Of a DNA stretch of 64,000 nt, positions 46,630 to 58,000 are shown piece by piece. A model generated the notes under the pieces. It saw nothing but the letters and a program-made list of their open reading frames with translations, had not been told where the DNA came from and made no database searches. Every line of letters starts with the position of its first letter. Positions within the stretch are counted from its first letter, which is position 1. The stretch covers positions 620,001-684,000 of the forward strand of contig JALLLT010000005.1 in the NCBI GenBank assembly GCA_025266875.1, given 5' to 3'. The position numbers were made by a program, and so were the translations under genes. Origin of the DNA: Fennellomyces sp. T-0311. Lineage: Eukaryota > Mucoromycota > Mucoromycetes > Mucorales > Lichtheimiaceae.

Positions 46630-48720
46630 ATGGCTGTGCCATACTTGACAATTTTGCGTCTCTTTTTATCTCGATCCATGTCAACCGAGACATTGGTGAC
46701 ATCCATAAATCAATCCTCGGAAAAAAGGAACGCGACAACTGATTGGCAACAAGCCAAATTGTTGACCAAGATTGCGCTTGACAATGAGGATTACGATGCG
46801 GTCATTGGCCATTCGTCGGCGACCGTTGACGACCTACAAAAACGACTGGTGCACCTGCTGAAAATGCGAGTGACAGCGTGGGGCCAAAAGGGACAATATG
46901 ACCAGGAGTTAAAAGAGGCCTCAGAAATAATGCAGTATGCACCGCATGATCCAATGGGCTACTTGTGCGCCGGCAGTCGATATGCTGATCAAGGTCACCA
47001 AACAAAAGCCATCGAGATTTTCAACAAAGGTTTACGTAACGTTCCTCAAAACAACATTCAATACAAAACTCTATATGCCGCTAAACAGCATGCATTGAAA
47101 CGATACAGCCAACGGATTGACATTATTGCCAAAGTACCATTTGACATTGTGACCATCATCCTCGACCAAATCCCGCCAAAGACACTGGCATTGTGCGTAG
47201 AAGTATCCCCAATTTGGCGTCAAAAACTACTGGAGTATCCTGGCTGCTGGAGGAAGATCCGTATCGATGATTTCGTCGATGAGATTGATGGATACCACAC
47301 ATTATCACGGGTGTGCCGTATACTCCCTCGCATCAGTCATTACGTTCGAGAACTCTCGCTACCCCACGCTCCACTACTACCCAGATCTTTGGAATTGATT
47401 GGGTCCAAAAACTTTTCTTGTCTTCAGTCTCTCAAAATACGAAAACCAGACAGTAGGTCCTTTTTTTATATATTCTGCGCCCTATATTTATATATGCACC
47501 TATGCTAACCATCTTTTCAAGTCGATGAATACAAATACGAAGACTACTGTGAACCCCTCCAAACTTGTCTCCAAAACATTGCAGAATCATTGACCTCGTT
47601 GCACATACAGTACTATGGAGATGATACGGTTTATTTGTCGCAGATATTGAACACTTGCCGAAAGCTCACAACAGTCGTATTCCATAATGAGGGGCATCGA
47701 CGTGCTCTCGCTGGGTTGGCACTTCCATTCGATACATCTCTTAGAAAAGTAGTACTGGCTGGCTCTCTGCATTCCTCTGATCTTGTATCTTTGTTCCGGT
47801 GCTCGCCAAATCTTCGGTATTTAGCACTCAGTAAATCAAACGACCATATATACACGGCTATTGGTGAGCACTGCCCAGACACCATCAGTATTTTAAAAAT
47901 CGGATACGAAACACTCCACCTGAACGATGTCTTTGATTCGGATTCCGACAACTCTACTGGACTTACAAACCTATGTGCAAGTAATCCTCAATCAAGTCGA
48001 ATTATTGCATCATTGATCAACAAGTTTTCTACTACACTGCGGTATTTGCGCATCAGCTTCCCCCGGAGAACCCATGGACACTCTCGAGAAAACTGGGGGA
48101 CCCTTTCTTCGTTCGCATTGGCTGGTTTGACTAGTCTTAGTTTCGAAAATGTCCCTCAGTCCGTTACAACTGATCTCCCTAGTCTTTTCGAGCAATGCTC
48201 AAAATTGGAGACGATCTCCTTAAAAATGATGAACAGCTCTATTCCAAAACGAGCTTTTATTGCTGCCTCCCAACTGAGACATTTGACATCGTTACGATTA
48301 AAAGGTGCGAGATTTTCGGAAGAGTCTATTCTACAGTTTTTATCTGCTGTCGAACATCAACAAAACGGAAGCAGAGGATTAATGGACCTTAGATTGATTG
48401 ATGGAGGAGATATCAACGGTCCTGTGCTAGCAGCATGCGCATCCATCAAGTCTCTAACCAGTTTGGCGATCAGATATCCCATTATGATGGAACCCAGTGA
48501 CGAACAGAACTTTGCCGTTGGACTTGAACGTTTACCGAGACTACAAAAGCTATACCTGGCAAATTTGACGCTTTCGAAACAAAGCTTGCTAACCATATCT
48601 AAAAACAAGAGTCTGAAGGAAGTGGAGCTTAACAACATCTACCAGCTGACTGCAATGCAAATTCAAGACGCGTTCCCATCACATGTTACCTTGAAGTTCA
48701 AGGAGTATGATTCACGGTAG
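46630..48720 (+). CDS. F-box protein with N-terminal TPR and C-terminal leucine-rich repeats (Pof3-like layout)
   Basis: Likely substrate receptor of an SCF ubiquitin ligase. Exons 46630-47452 and 47522-48720; 673 aa from the first Met, or 657 aa from the Met at 46678, which lacks the hydrophobic leader and is probably the real start. Residues ~40-160 form TPR-like helices (AWGQKGQYDQELKEASEIM, YADQGHQTKAIEIFNKGL). An F-box follows (VPFDIVTIILDQIPPKTLAL through SPIWRQKL). The rest is an irregular LRR fold with repeats such as LRYLALSKSN, LTSLSFENV, LETISLKMM, LTSLRLKGA and LQKLYLANLT. The arrangement resembles S. pombe Pof3, though many fungal paralogues share it. A second F-box gene follows on the same strand. 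Confidence 0.85.
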
Positions 48721-49624
48721 CTATTGGAGACAGCATATTTAAGTGACTATATTGCACGTATCTACACAATGATTACCTGTCTTTTACAAATGTTGGGTTT
48801 TTATATTATTATAATTGCTACGTATCTACCATGGAAAAGCATAAATTGTGTGAATATGGGGTTGGTGACACTTGAGATCGGCTGGTTGCTAATACGCCTA
48901 ATAATGGTATAGAGCAGGAGTATGCGATAATCCTAGAGCCTATAACTGTGGACCCTGCATGTCTTGCTATTTGCTATCTAATAGGTACTGATGATGGTCA
49001 CCGGAAGATGTTTGACCAAGAGCATCACTTGTTGCTAGCATTACTGTTACTACCTTTTCCTACTAAAAAGAGTATACTTGTACCTATGTTATAGTAAGAC
49101 AAAGACATTTATTATAGTTCTATAAGTAGCGCTCTATGTTAAGTTCGATAGCTGAAACAAGTGTGTTGTCAATAGGGCTATACCGCAGTAGTCTGTACGG
49201 CGGTTTTATGCATGATTGAAAAGCGAATCGACACAGCAATATTGGCTTGATTACTTTCACGTATGAAACAAATAATGCGAAAGATGCTTTCTGTTATTTA
49301 GAAAATGTAAAATTTACACATTTATTAAAATATGTACGACATGCACTCCTCTCCATGTGTATTGCTTTCCAGAAAGCTCAGTTAAAGTTTTGGAAAGCTC
49401 AGCGACCCTTTCAGAAAAAGCTAATATAAAGCTTCGGGATCTTTTTGTTAAAATTTGCTTTTCGACGCAGTTCATTTTGCAGAACTGCTTTAATGAAATA
49501 AGCCAGGGTTAGCAACAAAAACAGGTGTTGTAACCAAGCAACAGTTCGTGTATCCACGGAATCGGAACTGATCATGCGCCCCGTGTCGAAATAATTTTTT
49601 TTTCTTTTGCATAACATTAAAAAA
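48721..49624. other. Intergenic spacer
   Basis: AT-rich, no gene seen. Confidence 0.65.
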
Positions 49625-50781
49625 ATGAGCCGAATAGAGAATCTTCCCGGCCGGATCTATGAAAATCTTGCTTTATTCCTCGAACCTAGCGATGTTATCA
49701 GATTAGCGTCAACATGCAAATCAATGTACAACTCTTTAATGAACAATGCCATTTGGAAAAGGTAAATTATCAAAAGTTTGTTCCTAAACTACTTTTTTTT
49801 GACAGATCGTGTTTAGTAAAACAGCATATGATTTTGGCGACCTTTTCAACATTTACGCGCTCATTGCAACATCAGCCGGTCTCGAACTTGCACCTGATCT
49901 GGCAACGAAGTTTGGACAGGAGCCTTCTGACTGGAAACAGTATTATGCCCAAAAGAACGCCACGGTCGATAACGCAGACGACGAAGCATTGATGTCTCAG
50001 GCCGAAAAAGAGTATTCGGAAGCACAGAGATATCTCAAGTCGTTCCAGAAAGATGGAAACGTGGCTGTACTAAGTCAAGTGGCGACAAAGATGATGTGGA
50101 TTTTAGGTAAAATATTGGGATTGGGCAAACAACGTTTACTTATGAAGCATGTGTTAGATACCTTTCCCACCCATGCGGGATGCTATTATGTTCTTGGATT
50201 TATCCTTTATGTCCTCAACAGACTTGACGAAGCGCTGATCCCTTTACGTACGGGCGGTCTTGTTGATCCAGAATTTGAACCCATTGCTGGTAAACTTGCT
50301 TGGATTTACAGTCACTTGGGAGCTAACAATCATTTCAGAGCTCCAGGCGGAAATCCAGAGAATATTGAAGGGATACAAAGGATCAGAGGATGAGGCATCG
50401 CTGCTGGACCAGGATTCGCTTTCTCCTGCATTGGTGGAGGTGTTGATGGAAATCTTTGAAAACTTTGATAAGGATAGAGATGGCGCATTGAAGCCAAATG
50501 AGTTGGATTCGTTTATTTTCGCCACTAACGGCTCACACCCTCCTCCCCCATTCCTTCGACAAATGGGTCAACGATTTGGAAGCAATGCGCGCGGCTGGTT
50601 GACTCGCGATGGTTTCATGGTAAAAAAAACGTATTGCATTGCGAATACACCATTTTTACTCAACTGTTTGAATTAGGCCTTCTATTTGGAACAGACATTA
50701 GACGATCCATCGGAGACACGAAACGATCTCGCTGTGCATGGATATGATCCACAAACATTAAAGAAACGTATGGAGGAATAA
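49625..50781 (+). CDS. F-box protein with TPR-like helices and an EF-hand
   Basis: Four exons (49625-49761, 49817-50289, 50339-50619, 50677-50781); 331 aa. The N-terminus is an F-box (LPGRIYENLALFLEPSDVIR, then CKSMYNSLMNNAIWK). A TPR-like pair follows (HVLDTFPTHAGCYYVLGFIL, then LNRLDEALIPL). The third exon encodes a near-canonical EF-hand loop (DKDRDGALKPNE, with acidic residues at positions 1, 3, 5 and 12) inside ENFDKDRDGALKPNELDSF. The splice choice at 49816/49817 skips a nearer AG and is needed to keep frame. Likely role: an SCF receptor or adaptor, possibly calcium-responsive; both are inference. Confidence 0.78.
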
Positions 50782-53351
50782 AAACTAAAACTACTCTACA
50801 GTAGCGACCTACCACGCAGCTTTGCAGCACTGGATACCGAGGAATTTGAGCTTGGGAATTGGCTGTTTTTGCATGGCAAGGGAGGCGTCTGTTCAGAAGT
50901 CGATACATGGCAGAGATGACGATACATGTGGCAGCTTCCATATCATGGTTTCTGCCGTTAGCTCCAATTCGTTCTTTTGACAATGTTATCACTGAACACA
51001 GAAAGAGCATGTGTTTCCTCACAGCTTTCTGACAGGTGCCACCACCTGGTACCTCAAACGAGTCAAGTTTTCACTTCCTCAGTACTCTCTCCATCGCACG
51101 CAGGCGTCCTTCGACTTGCTTTTGCTGACTTGCACATATTGCTATCTTCAGCTCTCTCCAGTCTTTCAACAACCTCTACTTTACTACGTAAAAACCGCTT
51201 CTCAGTCATTTCAGTATTAGATAATGCATCAGTATTTGTTTGCTTTGTATGTATGCGTGCTTATCATTGGCAAGCTATCCGTCGAGGCAAGCATCGCTCA
51301 GTATGCTATTTCCGTCCATGAAGGCTCGTAACAATCGTATTTAGTTCGAGCGAATTCAAATTTTGACTTCAAGAGTACTGACAAGAAATAATGTATCCTG
51401 GATGTTCTGTACAAGCTACTCAACATCGTCAATTGTATTCGATGGCCCAGCACTAAAAGCTCCACTGTCCATCACCCTTTGAGAGACTTATGTGAAAAAG
51501 CGAGAGCCGCCTTTCACTGCCACCAGCGCGTTCTGGAAGGAACTGGATATTATTCGCTCCCAAGTTAACATGTGTGCCGATACTCTTGATGAGCATGTAC
51601 CTGCTACTGTTCACAAGGCGCCCGTATAGTAGGAAACATGTATCATGCATTACTTTGAATTTATCGGTTGATGTATTTAAATGCTCATTATAAGTAGAAA
51701 CACCTTTTTCAAGCTGTCAAATCTGAGAAATCTGTTCGACAGTTTTGACAGTTTTGACAGTTTTTCTATAGGGCTTGTAGATCGACACAAGCCTGAAGTG
51801 TCTGGTATTACAGTGGCCACTTCATATAATGATCTTTTATATAGCGATAATTCGATATAATGATAAATTTTCGATGCACCAAAACGGTAATCACTGCCAA
51901 GTCCCATTTTATATAACGATATTTAGATATAACGACAAAGTTTGGTCTGTACCATTGTATTGTTATATAAAGCGGCCACTATATAACAGTCAAACCCCGG
52001 TTTGTGCAGCTCCCGTTTCGTGCAAAACCTCACTATATGCATCAAAGTATTTGGAATTCTCAAAGCGGTATAAAGCAGGTACAACTGTATCCAGCACAAA
52101 TTCCGCAATGTGATGCAAGGCATAGCACCACTTGATGATGTGCTCAACGAACGCGAAATGCAGATGTTTATCAATTGATCCAAAGAAAATGTGGAACGCT
52201 TCCGGAGCAAGGAAAGTGGAAATATTCTAACATCTGATGACATTGTCATCGATGGTCCCCAATGTGAGTTTGTCTAAAATATGCACTATAGAATGACACC
52301 TCTTATTGTGGTCGGTACCATTCCCCACATAAAAAAAACAATCCAAAGACGCGTATCATCTTCCGCATACCCAATGGACACCTTTATTTCTATGGATGTG
52401 GATGTGGATCCACGGAAAAGCATTGACTTGACGCCTGCGATAACCAATCCATTGGTTGCATAAACCAGCTTTTCAGTGCTTGGTGTGCCAAGTATATCAA
52501 CCTGTATTTAATTGTGTGTGTATGAATCAGGAAGCAAACGAAGTCAATTGATCTCAACCTTATATTGTACAAGTAACCCAATTCAATCCTTCCAATCGTA
52601 CAAACTGCTGGCTGTAGATCTCGCAACCAATGGAGTTGATGACTACATATAATACTCCACAGCTCGTTACCTGTACGTGTTCCCGCCTTTATTATTCTGA
52701 CAAAACGCTAGCTCTATACCCTAGGTAGTCACGGTGATTCTGATGGGACCGCTATATATGAGAAGACGCATCGTACACTTTAAAGCGCGGAATTTTCCCG
52801 ATCTCTTTGTATATTGCGGTAACATCCCTTCCTCCATCGGATCAACTGCTCGGTCTCGTGCGTAGTCGAGCCTAGGTTGCTCTTCAGCCTTCTCATCGAC
52901 AAGATTTTGAAGTGGAGGTGACTGAGATATTACACAAGGATGCTTCCGTCGTAGCATATCAAGCTGGTAGCATTCTATTCCAAATCCGGCCTAGCGATGA
53001 TGGCTTGATCAAAATTGGCCGATAACCTATATCAACTTGCGACGGAGTATAGCCTTTGTGAAAAAGATGTATATAGCTACCACGAAGAGTGTTGACATGA
53101 ACCATCTTACGATGTGGAACAGCATTGATTGGCTTCACCTGTATCTGGAGTTGACCAACAAAAGTCGAGATGAATGTCAAAAGCCAAAGTTTGTTCTATG
53201 AAGATGCATTGGTGGCTCGAGCTACATGTGGAAACAACGGTACAGGAGTCGCCCCACAACACACTTATGCTATACACTAATAAATGCATTTTAAGCATGC
53301 TTTTCGTGTAACACGCGGTTCTCTTCCGCTTGAGTTGTTGTTTCGTTGATA
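50782..53351. other. Gene-poor interval with transposon-like debris
   Basis: No intact gene. It holds the MITE-like inverted repeat at 51811-51980, directly followed by CAGTCAAACCCCGG and a short stop-interrupted frame (about 52080-52250). Fragmentary minus-strand frames between 52.7 and 53.3 kb are not assignable. Confidence 0.5.
51811..51980. mobile_element. MITE-like element with imperfect terminal inverted repeats
   Basis: The left end CAGTGGCCACTTCATATAAT (51811-51830) is matched, in reverse complement, by AGTGGCCGCTTTATATAACA at 51961-51980. Between them are two related AT-rich blocks, one near 51840-51870 and one near 51909-51940, sharing the pattern ATATARCGATAWTT-GATATAAYGA. There is no coding capacity. 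A 170-bp size with inverted ends fits a non-autonomous DNA transposon. Target-site duplication is not clear. Confidence 0.5.
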
Positions 53352-54184
53352 ATGGATACCCCAGTTGTTCATTACAATCGTGCCGAATATATAGAAACTG
53401 TGAGTTCTTTTGAATCTCATCTTGTCGTGGCAGCCATTCATGAGGAACCCATTAGGATACAGGCAACAAGGTGTCAAGAGCATCCATCATTTGCGGAAGT
53501 CAGAACATTATTCTCGGTGGCAAGGTATCGGTAATCCTTTTCTGATTCAATTACAAAAACTCATACCGCTGGCATGATTAGACTATTATACAAACAGAAT
53601 GTGTTATTCGCGGTGATCTTCGGCGGACGGGTGGAGGTCATGCCGTGGTGGTTGCGATCGGTCGCTACTGCCTTTTATCGCGCGGATCGATCATACGTCC
53701 CCCTTACAAAACATACAAAGGGTAAAGAGCGCTCCTATAACGTTGTTCGGGTCTGACTGGTTCATGTAGCATGTTTAGCTACTACCCGATGAAAATAGGC
53801 GACCATGTTACTGTTGGCGAAAACAGTATCATTGAGGCAGCAACGATCGGATCACACGTTACCATAGGAAAAAACTGCATCATTGTATGGCCATTTACTT
53901 TGGAAAGAACGTACAAGTCTTGACATTTTTCTACTAGGGTCGATTCGCCATCATAAAAGACTGCTGCTGCATCACTGACAATACAGTTATACCACCCAAC
54001 ACAGTCGTGCCCTCATTCTCGGTCTATTCGGGGTCACCAGGTAAGCAAGCCATTTGGATATGTCAGTGACGTTGACGGTTTGTTTGTTGCAGGAACGTAC
54101 CAAGATGAATTGCCCGAATGCACGCAAGAGTTGTACGAAAACAAAACCAAAGATTATTATGCCAAATTCACGGCCAAAGATTAA
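53352..54184 (+). CDS. DCTN5: Dynactin subunit 5 (p25)
   Basis: Left-handed beta-helix subunit of the dynactin pointed-end complex, which links dynein to endosomal cargo in filamentous fungi. Six exons (53352-53399, 53456-53524, 53582-53721, 53770-53884, 53938-54040, 54093-54184); 188 aa versus 182 in human. Visible family sequence: [76 protein letters not shown] and the end [17 protein letters not shown]. Hexapeptide (I/V)GxxxxI turns are evident. A six-residue insert ([10 protein letters not shown] region) follows RGDL. The acceptor of exon 4 could be 53770 or 6-9 nt further on; the former fits the family spacing better. Confidence 0.94.
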
Positions 54185-54311
54185 ATTGTTTGCAAACACG
54201 TAAATTTCTGACCCGTTTGTTTGTTTGTTGGGTTGGGAAATATTGCAAGTGGAATAGAATTAAGCTAAACTGTCAAGCCGCACCTTTTTTGTTCTTTTTC
54301 TCGCAACAGCA

Positions 54312-57300
54312 ATGATTTGTCTGCTGGTGGTGCTGATCTTTTGTATCAGTAGCGGATACGCTCGTCTTGAAAGGGCCTTTGTCCCCAATACGTACCTGGT
54401 CGAATTCAAGAAAAGTTCAAATGCGACCGTACTGGATTACCTCTCTTCACACGATATCGTCCATCGACTTCGTCACGAATACGTTCATATGAACGCCGTT
54501 TCCTTGTCATTCAATACTTCGCAAGACGCCTCTCGATTTTTCAACCACGCTAGGTCTCACGTTCAGCGCACTTGGCCAGTTGTAAGTTTCCAATCTGTTG
54601 TTGCCTTCATGAATTCTTACATTTTCTGTTGCAGACATCCGTTGCCAGACCCAGTGCCTTGGAATTGGATGTTGGAGAGAGCAAACTGGCGGGCTTATTC
54701 GAACACTACAATGCTACTGGTGTGCTCAAGGTCCGAGAGGAATTGGGGTACGGTTCAGTAGATTGCTTTTCTATACAAAAAGGCTCACTGGATAAGCACT
54801 AGATTGACAGGCAAAGGGATCAAGATCGGTATCGTTGATACGGGTAGTGTATATATGAAAGAGATTTCGGGAATAACAAACATACTCAGTGTTGCTTGTA
54901 GGAGTTGATTACATGCATCCCGCACTTGGAGGATGCTTTGGACCAGAGTGTCGTGTTGCCTACGGCTACGATTTTGTTGGGGACGATTATAACGGCGAAA
55001 ACGAGCCTATGCCAAACCCAGATCCTCGAGATTGCAATGGCCACGGCACACATGTCGCAGGTACTGCTTGCTTTTATTTCTATTATGACATCTTCTAAAA
55101 AAAAATATACAGGAATCATTGGTGCGAATGACGGCATCTTTAAATTCACGGGTGTAGCACCTGAAGGTGAGGAACATCTACTTGACTCGACATGCATCAG
55201 CTAACCATCCATGGTAGTTACAATGGGAGCATATCGAGTATTTGGATGCGATGGAAGCAGTGCTGATGATGTGATTATGAAAGCAATGGAAAAGGCTTAC
55301 GAAGACGGTATGGATGTGATCAATCTCTCTCTCGGTGATATTGGATGGCCAGACTCTCCGACGTCTGTTCTTGCCGATATTCTTTCATTGAAAGGAATGA
55401 TTGTCTGTGCAGCGGCCGGAAACGAGGGTTCAAAGGGCGTGTTTGAAGTTGGAGCACCATCACTGGGTCGACATGTCATTTCAGTGGCGAGCACTGATAA
55501 TATGCAGGCGTTGGCCCACACCATCAAGTTTGGTGACAAGACAATTGGTAATTGTTATACAGGCTTTGAGGAACGGTTTTATTTAAGATTTATTTTCTTA
55601 TAGGTTATTCCACTGCTTCCGGAAACCCATTCGAAATGCCTGAAGCCAATATTGTTCCGGTATCCGACACTTTCTTATCTGAAAATGACGCATGTGGTCC
55701 GATCGACAAGGATTTGCGAGGGAAAATCGCACTTATTGGCCGAGGTGGATGTTTATTTTCAGAAAAGGTTCGTGCGCCACGGTTTGGACACAAGTCAGGA
55801 TGGCTAAATATAGGGTTCAAGGTGGTGAACGTTCAATCGGCAGGTGCTATGGCGGCTATTGTGTACAACAATGAGGCTGGCCTGATTACTCCTGCGGCAA
55901 GCGATCCATCCGTCCATATCGATTTTGCTGGAATCTCCAAGGAATATGGTGAACTGCTGTTTAATCAAGCAAAGAGTGATCCAGGAACAGTGTACTCGCT
56001 ATCAAGCGAGGATATCAGCTTTCCAATTGACACTGCAGGTAAGTGACCGTGTGATGAATATTAAGCATAGGATTAATGTGTTTTTTTAATAAAAAAAAAT
56101 AGGTACAATCAGTACGTTTAGCTCGTGGGGACTTGCCCCAGATTTGAGTATCAAGCCAGATGTCAGTGCACCAGGCGGCCAGATATATTCCACGTAAGTT
56201 CCAGCCATTATGTTTTTATCTGATTGACACCTCTCTGTAACAGGTTTCCTCTCGAGCGCGGTAGCTATGCAACATTGAGGTATGTATACATTGTTGGTCC
56301 ACCCAGCAATTTTCTTGTTGCTGAGAAGGTTGATGTTTAGTGGCACGAGCATGGCGAGTCCTCACGTGGCAGGGATTATTGCATTGCTGCAGGAAGCACG
56401 AGGAGGCAATCGAAGCATCGATATCGACGAGTTGCGAGGATCACTCATCAGCACAAGCACCCCTTTCAACATTTACACCACCGATGCCTTGGACTCCGTC
56501 GCACGTCAAGGGACAGGACTAATCAATGCGTATCGTGCATTGCGCGTAAGCACCAAAGTCACTCCAGAACAACTTCAACTGGGCGACATAGCACACAATG
56601 CCGCCAACAATGAATACACGTTCACCATCCACAACAACGGTCGCATGGCTGCTGACTATACCATTACCCATCGGGCAGCGGCCATGGCACAAGGGTACAG
56701 TGACAACGCGCTGATGCCTTTGAAGAAGCCAGATATTCTTTACGGTCGCCAAGCCGAAGCCATCATTGAAAGCATCACACCGGAAAAATTAAGCATCCCG
56801 ATCAACGGAGCAAGCAATGTGACGGTACGCATTCGACCGCCGGAAAACTTTAAAACCATGCCACCATCGATTTATTCAGGATATTTGGTGGTGGCAAAGG
56901 ACAATGATCCGTACGATACACTGCATGTGCCGTATGCCGGACTTACATCCACATTGAGCGATTTGCCTGTGCTCTATGTGAACGAATCCATGCCAGAAGT
57001 GCTCGTGGACGGAGTTGTGAATCCATTCACGCCTGCGCTTATCCGGATTCAATTGATCCATGCTTCTCCCTTGGTCCTTGTCACGGCCATTGACGAATCG
57101 GACCGGCCAATGGGGATTATTCCTGGTGGATACTGGTCGTTTGTGGGCCGCCACGATCTCAGCGATATCAATGATGCTCTAATGATGACATGGAACGGTG
57201 ATATTGCCACAACGCCTGAGCAAGCCATGGCAACCCAAAGCGGCTCTTCTTCCTCCACAGTCGATCTGGCGGTCAATCACCCGGCTCTTTTCCGTGCTCA

Positions 57301-57478
57301 CCACATCGGCGACGATCCTGCGGATTTGGAATATCATTCTGAAGCGATCCCACTGGCGGGTACACCACTCAAAAGCGGCACGTACAGGCTCAAGGTCATG
57401 GTACTGCACGCTTTTGGTGACTACGAGAATATGGCTGACTATGACACGTGGACTTCTCCCTTAATCCATCTCGTATAA
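54312..57478 (+). CDS. Secreted subtilisin-like serine protease (S8) with PA domain
   Basis: Extracellular or vacuolar serine protease. Exons 54312-54581, 54635-54747, 54803-54843, 54902-55060, 55113-55166, 55218-55547, 55604-55767, 55822-56038, 56103-56193, 56244-56279, 56341-57478; 870 aa. A signal peptide ([17 protein letters not shown]) is followed by an I9-type propeptide (about residues 25-90). The catalytic triad is Asp in GIVDTGVDYMHP, His in NGHGTHVAG and Ser in [17 protein letters not shown] and AAAGNEG are also present. A PA domain is inserted between the His and Ser parts ([13 protein letters not shown] through AIVYNNE). The C-terminal ~370 residues are beta-rich, like the Fn3-type tail of Vpr/minor extracellular proteases. 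One intron uses the unusual GTTCGT donor. Everything needed for activity is present. Confidence 0.94.
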
Positions 57479-58000
57479 TTTTTTGGCACTACCGAAATAC
57501 CTGTTGTAGTTCTTGCTGTTAGACTTTTTGCTGTTTTCAAGTTCAATAATACCGTTTTCTTTCGCTTCAACATTTTTGCAGAGGCGCGCTGTCGTTCACT
57601 CATTGTGAATTGAATCCCCGCTCCACTTGAAATCGCTCTGCGCTGTGTAGAGCACGAAAGGAACTGTTACGACAAAAAAAACGTCCATTGAGCGTGTTTG
57701 CATTTTTCCGTCGAAAGAGGCCAATTCCGTTACGTTCAGCAGTTTCAAGCGCCTCCTTCGATTTCGACAAGTTTACGGACGCGATCACGTTAATCGACTA
57801 TACAAAACAAGCTACTTTTAAATTTGTGATTGAACAACCGTTTTTCGTTTGGGTAACCACCGCCGAATTTAAATCTCAAGGTAAAATGATTAATCTTGCA
57901 AGCGGCACAATTGGCACCCAATGCAAAGGAGCCCATCGATTGACATTGTTGTTGTCTTTTTTTTTCTGTGCAGAAAAGTTTCGTGTTTGAAAGTGGTGGA
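57479..58000. other. Intergenic region, upstream of the Rsc4-like gene
   Basis: Contains a 100-codon open frame (57688-57990) beginning MSVFAFFRRKRP without recognisable motifs; it could be 5' leader. No other feature seen. Confidence 0.5.

Noticed and set aside
50102..50156. Possible 51-nt intron in the F-box/EF-hand gene
   Set aside because: The segment is in frame and encodes TPR-like helix residues leading into HVLDTFPTHAG, so it is more likely exon.
57688..57990. 100-codon ORF beginning MSVFAFFRRKRP
   Set aside because: No motif, and it lies immediately before the Rsc4-like start; probably leader sequence or chance.
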